Assembly: GCA_947168655.1 (NCBI GenBank)
Contig: CAMVMU010000016.1
Coordinates: 1-32,016, forward strand
From: an uncultured Oscillospiraceae bacterium
GTDB taxonomy: Bacteria; Bacillota; Clostridia; Oscillospirales; Oscillospiraceae
Reading direction: 5' to 3'
DNA length: 32,016 bases
The notes below the pieces were generated by a model. That model made no database searches. It saw only the letters and a list, made by a program, of their open reading frames with translations, and had not been told where the DNA came from. A program made the translations under genes and the position numbers. This document shows, piece by piece, positions 8,212-14,220 of this stretch (position 1 is the stretch's first letter; each line of letters opens with the position of its first letter).

Positions 8212-9012
8212 ATGGCTGCCATTCGATGCAAAGCCTGCGGCAGGCTGTATAGCTATAAAAAAGAGGGTTGCTGTCCCAACTGCGGCGCTTATAATCGCCC
8301 GCCCAAACAGGAGCGCGTCAACGCTGACGGAACCGTGCAGCATATGACCGATGCCGCTTATGAGCATCGGCAGCACGCACAGGGCAAGGTGTGTTTTGAG
8401 AAGAAGGAGTGCTTTGAGGACCAAACCCGCCAAAGCAAGCCGCGTATCGAAGTGAAAAGCACCGCTGCGGCCTCCCCGTCCCACAACAAGGGGAGGAAGA
8501 GTCCCGCACAGTCGATCATCGGTGTGATCATTGCCGTCATGATTGCGTCCGGCGTATTCTCCAGTTTTTTTGACAGATTGACCGGTGTAGATGTGGAGCC
8601 GGAGGACTACACCGGACCGGTTTATACGGAGCCCGATGAAAATGAGCCCGTTGAAGTGATCATTGGCGGGGACAACACCGCTGCGATGATGGAAGAAGTT
8701 ACCATGGAGGATGGATCGACCTTTACCGTGTGGGATTGGGAGCGGAACGATGATTCGAAGGAAATGGTCATTTATCTGGACGTGTTGCCTGCTGAGGACA
8801 GCGAGCATTACTTTGATGCGGTCCTGAGGTGCACCTATCCCTCCGGCGAGGAGGAGCTCCTGACGGAAGCATACACGGTACAGGATAGCGATGGCACGAT
8901 GGAATACCATTTTGATATCTCCGAATACAGCGATCTGACGCCAGCATTTTTCGAGGTGCATGAGTGGGAGCATGGAGATGTGATACTCACCCAAACCATC
9001 GATCTGCGATGA
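8212..9012 (+). CDS. Membrane protein with N-terminal zinc ribbon and large outer domain
   Basis: 266-residue protein of no family I can name. Residues 1-30 form a zinc ribbon (C6-x2-C9 and C21-x2-C24, in IRCKACG and GCCPNCGAYNRPPK). A conserved linker to about 75 has two more cysteines (C61, C67). One membrane helix follows at about 101-120 (SIIGVIIAVMIASGVFSSFF), then an acidic domain of about 145 residues with beta-strand character and no cysteine except one, presumably outside the cell. The ATG at 8212 is chosen because AGAGGAG lies at 8196-8202; a TTG at 8179 in the same frame is unlikely. The first 75 residues are closely shared with the next gene, so the two arose by duplication and tail exchange. 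Function unknown. Confidence 0.85.
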   Translation: MAAIRCKACGRLYSYKKEGCCPNCGAYNRPPKQERVNADGTVQHMTDAAYEHRQHAQGKVCFEKKECFEDQTRQSKPRIEVKSTAAASPSHNKGRKSPAQSIIGVIIAVMIASGVFSSFFDRLTGVDVEPEDYTGPVYTEPDENEPVEVIIGGDNTAAMMEEVTMEDGSTFTVWDWERNDDSKEMVIYLDVLPAEDSEHYFDAVLRCTYPSGEEELLTEAYTVQDSDGTMEYHFDISEYSDLTPAFFEVHEWEHGDVILTQTIDLR

Positions 9013-9027
9013 CCGTCTCTCATGGTA

Positions 9028-9057
9028 TTGCCAAACGTGCGGAGCTCGTGCTATACT
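9028..9057 (+). promoter_or_regulatory. Promoter of the second zinc-ribbon gene
   Basis: TTGCCA (9028-9033), an 18-base spacer and TATACT (9052-9057), with TGC just before the -10 giving an extended -10. It lies in the 88-base gap, so the second paralogue can be transcribed on its own. Confidence 0.6.
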
Positions 9058-9100
9058 GAAAAAGGAACCCTGTGGATTAAAAAGAAAGGGGGATGCGGAT

Positions 9101-9607
9101 ATGGCTTCTATCCAGTGCAAAGCCTGCGGAACAGTCTATCATTATAACAAAGAGGGATGCTGTCCCAACTGCGGCGCCTACAACCGCCCGCCCAAGCGGG
9201 AGGACGTTCGTGCTGACGGTACCGTACAGCATATGACGGACGCCGAATACGAGAAGCGGCAGCACGCCCAGGGAAAGGTGTGCTTTGAGGAGAAGGAATG
9301 CCACGAGGAGAAGGTCTGCTATGAGGACCAGGCTCGCCGGGGCAGCCGCGCCGGTTCTGTGCCCAAACAGGCCGAGTCGCCGCTGATTGCCGAAACGCAT
9401 GCACCTAAGCCCACAAACCAGGCGGCGCATTACAAAGCCCTGGCCAAAGGTGCCTCTGCGCGGAAGACGTCAACTTCCGGGGGGCCGCAGAAGAGAAGCT
9501 CGTTGGGGTGCCTGATCACATTTATCATCATCGCCGTATTGATTGCCGCCGTAACAATTGTGTCCGTGAGCGTTTTGTCCACATTGCGGGATTTGTATTA
9601 TAACTGA
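9101..9607 (+). CDS. Small membrane protein with N-terminal zinc ribbon, paralogue of the preceding gene
   Basis: 168 residues. The zinc ribbon (C6-x2-C9, C21-x2-C24) and the following segment to residue 67 are nearly identical to the gene before, including NADGTVQHMTD-like and RQHAQGKVCFE stretches. Here the cysteine-bearing segment is longer, with cysteines every six residues (C61, C67, C73 in KVCFEEKECHEEKVCYED). A low-complexity polar linker (about 80-132) leads to one C-terminal membrane helix (about 135-160) and only an eight-residue tail, so the protein is mostly cytosolic, unlike its neighbour. The ATG follows AAAGGGGGAT. Function unknown; the metal-binding head suggests sensing or protein-protein contact, but that is inference. 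Confidence 0.85.
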   Translation: MASIQCKACGTVYHYNKEGCCPNCGAYNRPPKREDVRADGTVQHMTDAEYEKRQHAQGKVCFEEKECHEEKVCYEDQARRGSRAGSVPKQAESPLIAETHAPKPTNQAAHYKALAKGASARKTSTSGGPQKRSSLGCLITFIIIAVLIAAVTIVSVSVLSTLRDLYYN

Positions 9608-9643
9608 AAAAACCTGCGCTGTCACAGGACAGCGCAGGTTTTT
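9608..9643. terminator. Bidirectional terminator between convergent genes
   Basis: A 16-bp stem AAAAACCTGCGCTGTC / GACAGCGCAGGTTTTT with a four-base loop. A-runs and T-runs on both sides allow it to work in both directions, for the zinc-ribbon gene on the plus strand and secG on the minus strand. Confidence 0.92.
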
Positions 9644-9663
9644 AATCACTTGAGATAAAACAA

Positions 9664-9918
9664 TTACTTCACGCCGGCGGCAGCCATGCAGTTCAGAACA
9701 ACGGTCAGCACGATGAAAGCGGCGCCCACCCACTTGGTGGCTCTGGCCAGCTTGGCATCGATGGACTTGGCCTTGCTGCGGGCCATGTAGGAATCGGCAA
9801 TGCCGCCGATGGCGCCGGACAGACCCTGGCTCTTACCGGATTGGAACAGCACGATGGCCACGAGGGCGAGGCCGACCAGAAGCTGCAGGATAGTGACAAT
9901 GATCATAACAGTGTGCAT
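9664..9918 (-). CDS. secG: Protein translocase subunit SecG
   Basis: 84-residue SecG, an auxiliary subunit of the SecYEG channel that helps SecA-driven export. Two hydrophobic helices are visible, at about 3-25 (TVMIIVTILQLLVGLALVAI) and 60-80 (VGAAFIVLTVVLNCMA), with the conserved loop LFQSGKSQGLSGAIGG between. The open frame extends upstream to 9960, but AAGGAG seven to eight bases before the ATG at 9918 sets the start. It is monocistronic, converging on the zinc-ribbon gene and divergent from lexA. Confidence 0.93.
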   Translation of the reverse strand: MHTVMIIVTILQLLVGLALVAIVLFQSGKSQGLSGAIGGIADSYMARSKAKSIDAKLARATKWVGAAFIVLTVVLNCMAAAGVK

Positions 9919-9977
9919 ATTGGATGCTCCTTCAAACGTATTCCATGCCATAGGGCACATTTCTCAAAGTACGATAT

Positions 9978-10006
9978 ATCTTAGCACGATGCCGGATAAA
10001 ATGCAA
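9978..10006 (-). promoter_or_regulatory. Possible secG promoter
   Basis: On the minus strand TTGCAT, a 17-base spacer and TAAGAT end about 60 bases before the secG start. The match is moderate, but it is the best candidate in the secG-lexA gap. Confidence 0.35.
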
Positions 10007-10072
10007 GAGGAAAAACCGCTTTTCCAACACGATTCTAATAAAAAATAGGGCATGTGTTATAAAAAATATATA

Positions 10073-10084
10073 GAACAAATGTTG
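10073..10084 (+). promoter_or_regulatory. SOS-box-like operator at the lexA promoter
   Basis: GAAC-AAAT-GTTG matches the Gram-positive SOS box GAAC-N4-GTTC at seven of eight fixed positions. It overlaps the first three bases of the -35 hexamer of the lexA promoter, the place expected for autorepression by LexA. Confidence 0.6.
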
Positions 10085-10110
10085 CAAATTGCCAAAAGAT
10101 ATGGTATAAT
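10082..10110 (+). promoter_or_regulatory. lexA promoter
   Basis: TTGCAA (10082-10087), a 17-base spacer and a perfect TATAAT (10105-10110) preceded by TGG, an extended -10. The start codon of lexA is about 42 bases downstream. Confidence 0.8.
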
Positions 10111-10152
10111 GCAACCGTAGAATGATGTGTCCGGGCGGAAAGGAGACGCAGC

Positions 10153-10794
10153 ATGGCAAAGATGACCAAGATGCAGCAGCGCATTTATGACTATATCGCA
10201 CAGACCATTCGAGAGCAGGGTTACCCGCCCTCCGTGCGGGAGATCGGCGAGGCTGTGGGGCTGAAGTCACCCTCCACGGTGCATTTCCACCTGAAGCATA
10301 TGGAGGAGCTGGGCGTCCTGAACAAGGGGGCAGGCAAGGGGCGTGCCATTGCCTTGACGCACCCGGCGGAAAACGTTGCGCCGGTGCGGGAGGTCACCCC
10401 CAGGATCGTGGAGCCGGAGATCCCTGCGGGCAAGGTGCCCGTGGTGGGCAACGTGGCAGCCGGTACGCCGATCCTGGCCCAGGAGTGCATTGAGGATTAC
10501 CTGACCTTTGATACCAACGGGCGGGACGGCGAGTACTTTGCCCTGCGGGTGCGGGGCGAGTCCATGCTCTATGCCGGGATCCTGCCGGACGATCTGGTGG
10601 TGGTTCATCAGCAGCAGGAGGCCCGAAACGGCGAGATCGTGGTGGCCCTCCTGGAGGATGAGGCCACGGTAAAGCGGCTGCAGCGCAAGGGCAATGAGGT
10701 ATGGCTGCTGCCAGAGAATCCGGATTACAAGCCTATTGACGGCAGAAACGCCACCATCCTGGGCAAGGTCACCGCTGTGATCCGCACCTATTAA
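10153..10794 (+). CDS. lexA: LexA repressor, SOS regulator
   Basis: 213-residue LexA, a cytosolic transcriptional repressor that self-cleaves when RecA filaments form. The N-terminal winged helix-turn-helix (about 1-68) has the usual GYPPSVREIGEAVGLKS and STVHFHLKHMEELG. The cleavage site is Ala103-Gly104 in NVAAGTP, and the serine-lysine dyad is Ser137 (GESMLYAGI) and Lys174 (ATVKRL). The linker between about 70 and 95 is a little long. AAAGGAGACG precedes the ATG. The SOS-box-like site in its promoter points to autorepression. No other obvious SOS gene adjoins it. Confidence 0.96.
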   Translation: MAKMTKMQQRIYDYIAQTIREQGYPPSVREIGEAVGLKSPSTVHFHLKHMEELGVLNKGAGKGRAIALTHPAENVAPVREVTPRIVEPEIPAGKVPVVGNVAAGTPILAQECIEDYLTFDTNGRDGEYFALRVRGESMLYAGILPDDLVVVHQQQEARNGEIVVALLEDEATVKRLQRKGNEVWLLPENPDYKPIDGRNATILGKVTAVIRTY

Positions 10795-10806
10795 GGCAGA
10801 AACAAT

Positions 10807-10842
10807 AAGCGCCGAGGGAGTACGATTCCCCTCGGCGCTTTT
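10807..10842. terminator. Terminator between lexA and the lipoprotein gene
   Basis: A 12-bp stem AAGCGCCGAGGG / CCCTCGGCGCTT with a ten-base loop and TTTT on the plus strand. It lies between the convergent lexA and lipoprotein genes; on the minus strand the T-run is interrupted (TTATTGTTT), so it is better for lexA. Confidence 0.85.
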
Positions 10843-10850
10843 CATCTGTT

Positions 10851-12398
10851 TTATGGGTTATCCTCCGCCCACTGGATGGTCCAGTCAGCCAGACCGTAGA
10901 AGGGGTCCGAGGCAGTGGGCGTCTGGAGCCGTACGGCTTTTTGGGGCAGCAGAATGGACACACTCTTGAAGCACACCGGTGCGAAGGGCGCTTCCTGCTG
11001 CAGATGGGCGTACAGCTGCCGCAGAGCGGTTTCCCGTCCTTTGCCGGATGCGGTTGCCGCAGCGTATAAGAGTTCCGGCAGTTCCTCATCGGTGTATCCG
11101 CTGAAATTCAGGGTCCCACCCTCCGCGAGCAGGGCGGAGAGGTCCCAATCGGCCGGGAGCTTGCACTCCCCGTAGTAGAGATCGTAGCCACCCGTGACCA
11201 GGGCCTGCTGAAACTCGACCCATGGAAGGGATTTCACAGTGATTTTCACGTCAAATCGGGAGAGATCCTGGGCGATCTGCTGGGCGGCCTGAACACGGAA
11301 TGGGTTTTCGGCGCTGACGATCATGGTTGCCGGATATTCCTTGCCGCTGTCGTATCCGGCCTCCGCCATGGCGGCGGCGTAATCCTCCGAAGAAAAGGTG
11401 CGCTCCAAGTCCGCCGGATAGAGAGGGCTGGACGGAGAAAGGGGAAGGGTGGCGGCGGTGCCGTGCCCCAACAGACAGGCGTTGACGCATTTTTCCCGGT
11501 CGATGCCCAGGCTGAGGGCGGAACGCAGAGCGGGATCGGAGAACAGGCGGGAGGCGGTGTTGAACCCCACGTATTGCATGATGGGCGTGGAGACGTCGGT
11601 GTAGCTGTTGGCGCCGCTGGCATTGAAAGGCACCGTGCCGGTGAGATCCCAGGAAACCAGTTGGATCTTTCGGGAGAAAAAGGCGTAGGCCATGGCGTCC
11701 ACATCCTTGCAGGGCACCAGGGGGATCCTTTCGATGGGCAGGTCCTGAGCGCGCCAACTGTTCTCATTGACAGCCAGATAAGGCCCTTCGTCTCCCTGCC
11801 GCCACACGTAGCGTCCGGTTCCCACGGGGACCGGGTCGTTCTCCGTCCCGGCTTTGACAATGGGAATGTCCAGACGGGCGATGAAAGCGGCGTTGGGCCG
11901 GGAGAGGGCGATATATACCGCGTTGTCCGCGGCGGTTACAGCTGTCACGTCCGCCAGACGTCCGCCGTAGCGGTCGGACCAGCGGGCCCGCTCCAGCGTG
12001 GCCGCCACGTCAGCGGCCGTCAGGGGTGTGCCATCAGAAAACGTGACGCCGCTGCGCAGCGTGATGCAGTAGACCAGGGATTCGGTGTCATAGGTATAGC
12101 TCCGGGCCAGCACAGGCTGGGGCTCAAATCGTTCGTCCAGTGCGAAAAGTCCATCATAAAGCAGACTGCCGATGGCCTGATGGGGCCCATCGGCACAGGT
12201 GATGGGGTCCATAGTCTCCCCGGCAAAATAGGGCAGGGAGAATTCGTCCAGACCTGCGGAGGTGGGGATGGGATCCACAATGGGGCCGTCGTTTCCGGGC
12301 GGGCTGTCCGGCGTGGCGGGACCGTCGTCCATATCGGAGCAGGCGGTCAGCAGTGCCAGACTGAGAAGCAGCAGAAGCAGAAAAAGCTTTTTCCTCAT
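10851..12398 (-). CDS. Extracellular solute-binding lipoprotein, peptide-binding family 5
   Basis: 515-residue secreted lipoprotein of the DppA/OppA type (SBP family 5). The signal peptide MRKKLFLLLL... ends at the lipobox LLTAC, with Cys20 as the lipidated residue, followed by an acidic, proline-rich spacer. The mature part shows family hallmarks: MDPITCADGPHQAIGSLLYD, LRSGVTFSDGTPLTAADV and the C-terminal YDLYYGECKL region. The ATG at 12398 is preferred over an in-frame GTG at 12407, because the ribosome site GAGGTG overlaps that GTG. It lies ten bases after pgeF and is probably cotranscribed. No permease or ATPase genes are near, so it is an orphan binding protein; substrate unknown, oligopeptide or muropeptide possible. 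Confidence 0.9.
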   Translation of the reverse strand: MRKKLFLLLLLLSLALLTACSDMDDGPATPDSPPGNDGPIVDPIPTSAGLDEFSLPYFAGETMDPITCADGPHQAIGSLLYDGLFALDERFEPQPVLARSYTYDTESLVYCITLRSGVTFSDGTPLTAADVAATLERARWSDRYGGRLADVTAVTAADNAVYIALSRPNAAFIARLDIPIVKAGTENDPVPVGTGRYVWRQGDEGPYLAVNENSWRAQDLPIERIPLVPCKDVDAMAYAFFSRKIQLVSWDLTGTVPFNASGANSYTDVSTPIMQYVGFNTASRLFSDPALRSALSLGIDREKCVNACLLGHGTAATLPLSPSSPLYPADLERTFSSEDYAAAMAEAGYDSGKEYPATMIVSAENPFRVQAAQQIAQDLSRFDVKITVKSLPWVEFQQALVTGGYDLYYGECKLPADWDLSALLAEGGTLNFSGYTDEELPELLYAAATASGKGRETALRQLYAHLQQEAPFAPVCFKSVSILLPQKAVRLQTPTASDPFYGLADWTIQWAEDNP

Positions 12399-12408
12399 AG
12401 GCGGCACC

Positions 12409-13203
12409 TCACAGGCAGATCATGGCGATCTGAGAGCCCCGGGCCTGGCCCATCTTCCGGTGGGACCAATAGAGGTCGGGATGGCAGGCGGTGCAGTGGC
12501 CGCAGATGTCGATGTGCTCCACCCCGGTCCGGCGGAGCCACAGGGCGTTGACGGCTTTCAGATCGATGTGCCACTTGGCACCGTTCCATTTCATGTACGG
12601 CTCTACGTCATTGCCCAGAGCGGCACGAAGGGCCTCCGGCACGTCGCCGTCCGTTTCAAAGCAGCATTGCCCGATGGCGGGGCCGATGGCGGCGCGGAGA
12701 TCGGCGGGATTGGAGCCGAAGGAGGCGGTCATCTGCTCCGCAGTCTTCTTCACGATGCCCAGAGCGGTGCCACGCCATCCGGCGTGGGCGGCGCCGATGG
12801 CACGGCGCACCGGATCGTAGAGAAGGATGATGTTGCAATCGGCGGAAAAAACCACAAGCGGAATCTCCGGGGTATTGCAGATCATGGCGTCCACGCTGGT
12901 GTAATCCCGGTCCCGCCACAACCCCTTGCCGCAGTCGTCGGCGGTCACCAGGCGCACGTTGGCCTCGTGGACCTGCTTGCTCAGCACGCAGCGCATGGGG
13001 TCAGTGCCCAGGGCGGCGCAGAAGCGGCGGTAGTTTTCCCGCACGTTTTCCATGTCGTCGCCACGGCCCACGCCCAGGTTCAAGGTGTCCCAGGGTGCCG
13101 GGCTGACGCCGCCCCGACGGGTGGAAAAACCGTGGCGCACGCCGTCCAATATGTCGCTGGTCAGAAAGACTAACCCGTTTTCATCGTGTGTTTGAAAAGA
13201 CAT
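12409..13203 (-). CDS. pgeF: PgeF/YfiH-type multicopper-fold protein (peptidoglycan editing factor)
   Basis: 264-residue protein of the YfiH/LACC1 family. The metal ligands are His79 (KQVHEANVR), Cys123 (FSADCNIILL) and His140 (GAAHAGWRG), and the family block RAAIGPAIGQCCFE follows. E. coli YfiH removes wrongly incorporated serine from peptidoglycan precursors, and relatives act as purine nucleoside phosphorylases; which applies here cannot be told. The proline usual after ADC is replaced (ADCNI). A perfect AAAAAGGAGG precedes the ATG. Its stop overlaps the ribosome site of the lipoprotein gene downstream, suggesting coexpression. Confidence 0.92.
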   Translation of the reverse strand: MSFQTHDENGLVFLTSDILDGVRHGFSTRRGGVSPAPWDTLNLGVGRGDDMENVRENYRRFCAALGTDPMRCVLSKQVHEANVRLVTADDCGKGLWRDRDYTSVDAMICNTPEIPLVVFSADCNIILLYDPVRRAIGAAHAGWRGTALGIVKKTAEQMTASFGSNPADLRAAIGPAIGQCCFETDGDVPEALRAALGNDVEPYMKWNGAKWHIDLKAVNALWLRRTGVEHIDICGHCTACHPDLYWSHRKMGQARGSQIAMICL

Positions 13204-13264
13204 GGGGGCCTCCTTTTTGAGAGAATCACATGGCGGGGGAGTTCAAGCTGGAAAATACTGCGGA

Positions 13265-13921
13265 TCAGTCAGTGAGCACACATGTGCTTCGTTTCAGCTG
13301 ATTTGCCAGTTTCTCAAAGAACACGATATAGAAATCAAGACGTGATTTCCACATTTCATCAGCAGTTTTTGTTGCAAATGATAGCTTTCTCAGTTCATGC
13401 AGTCTGGAGATCCGTTTTTCGACATACTCCAGTTTATCCGCAAAACTCTTTCCCAGAAAGCAATCATTGCTTAGCGTTTCGTGGATGCGGTATGCATCAA
13501 AACGATCGATATTGTCGGCATCACCCACGGAAAGAGCGAACGGTGTATTCTCTCCTGGGAAATCAGCCTGTTCATCAACGTGAATAGCGATGCCATAGCA
13601 AATATCATGGATGCGATCTTCGGCAATACCCAGTTCCTTCAGAAACGGACGGGCAATTGCGGCTGAGCGTCTTCCGTGTTCCTTCCATCCGCTTTCCCCA
13701 AACTCCTCACAATAGGAAACATCATGCAGAAGGCAGCCGATCACCATCTCGGTCTCGTCAAATCCTTCCTTTACGGCGATCTCGCGTCCAATGTTTGCCA
13801 CACGGTAGATATGCTCTATTCTGTATGCCTTAGCTTCCGGGTGCTCGTTCAGATATTTAGCACCCTCGAATTTCTGCTTCAGAAACTCTTCTGTTTTTGT
13901 GATCCATTCATAATTGAGCAT
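13265..13921 (-). CDS. HD-domain phosphohydrolase
   Basis: 218-residue soluble protein with an HD metal-dependent phosphohydrolase fold. The likely ligands are His37 (YRIEHIYRV), His66-Asp67 (GCLLHDVSY) and Asp134 (SVGDADNIDRFD). HD proteins of this size commonly cleave nucleotides or nucleotide second messengers, but the substrate cannot be read from the sequence. The open frame begins 30 codons earlier inside a palindrome; the ATG at 13921 follows AAGGGGGG and gives a sensible N-terminus (MLNYEWITK). The gene is visibly poorer in GC than pgeF or secA on either side, so it may have been acquired. It lies between a palindrome-rich spacer and pgeF. Confidence 0.87.
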   Translation of the reverse strand: MLNYEWITKTEEFLKQKFEGAKYLNEHPEAKAYRIEHIYRVANIGREIAVKEGFDETEMVIGCLLHDVSYCEEFGESGWKEHGRRSAAIARPFLKELGIAEDRIHDICYGIAIHVDEQADFPGENTPFALSVGDADNIDRFDAYRIHETLSNDCFLGKSFADKLEYVEKRISRLHELRKLSFATKTADEMWKSRLDFYIVFFEKLANQLKRSTCVLTD

Positions 13922-13941
13922 ACTATTCCCCCCTTTATCAA

Positions 13942-13981
13942 AGCCGACCACATGGCGACCTGCGCCGTCATATGGTCGGCT
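13942..13981. repeat. Palindrome upstream of the HD gene
   Basis: Inverted repeat AGCCGACCA (13942-13950) / TGGTCGGCT (13973-13981), with an inner GGCG/CGCC pair around ACCTG. In the minus-strand mRNA this hairpin stands just before the ribosome site of the HD gene. Confidence 0.7.
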
Positions 13982-14000
13982 GGTTTGCTGCTTAAAGGTA

Positions 14001-14046
14001 CGGATTCCCACGTCACCAGTCTGCGGACTGGTTCCTCGGAATGACA
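14001..14046. repeat. REP-like imperfect palindrome
   Basis: The outer part reads GGATTCCCACGTC and CTCGGAATGACA, pairing ATTCC with GGAAT; the inner part is a hairpin CCAGTC-TGCG-GACTGG. It resembles, from memory, short dispersed palindromic repeats with GGATTxCCACG...CTCGxAATGACA ends found between genes in Oscillospiraceae. Only one copy is in this window. Confidence 0.55.
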
Positions 14047-14063
14047 GATAAAGCCTCGCAGAG

Positions 14064-14083
14064 TTCGCGTCCGCAGACGCGAA
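14064..14083. repeat. Perfect hairpin in the secA-HD spacer
   Basis: TTCGCGTC and GACGCGAA form an 8-bp stem around CGCA. It adjoins the REP-like palindrome and the next hairpin. Confidence 0.6.
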
Positions 14084-14096
14084 GACATTTGATCAT

Positions 14097-14127
14097 TTTT
14101 CCCGACGACATGTGCGTCGGGAAAAAT
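14097..14127. repeat. Perfect 12-bp hairpin in the secA-HD spacer
   Basis: TTTTTCCCGACG and CGTCGGGAAAAA pair around a seven-base loop. A- and T-runs at the ends let it act as a terminator in either direction, so it may back up termination of secA on the minus strand. Confidence 0.65.
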
Positions 14128-14168
14128 ACTTCTCGCCGTTTCGAGTGTGCGAACAAAGTGAGTGCGCG

Positions 14169-14218
14169 AAAAACGGAGCAATCCTGCTCACATGAAATGG
14201 CAAGGCCATTTCATGTGA
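14169..14218 (-). terminator. Nested hairpins after secA, probable terminator
   Basis: Two overlapping structures begin two bases after the secA stop. A perfect 14-bp stem (14188-14201 with 14205-14218) has a three-base loop; a smaller GAGCA/TGCTC hairpin shares its edge (14176-14189) and is followed on the minus strand by CG and TTTTT. The two cannot fully form together. The small one has terminator form; the large one may stabilise the 3' end. Confidence 0.5.
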
Positions 14219-14220
14219 AA

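Noticed and set aside
11463-13173. Two overlapping open frames on the plus strand
   Set aside because: Antisense to the lipoprotein and pgeF genes, which have lipobox and metal-site motifs; the plus-strand frames have none.
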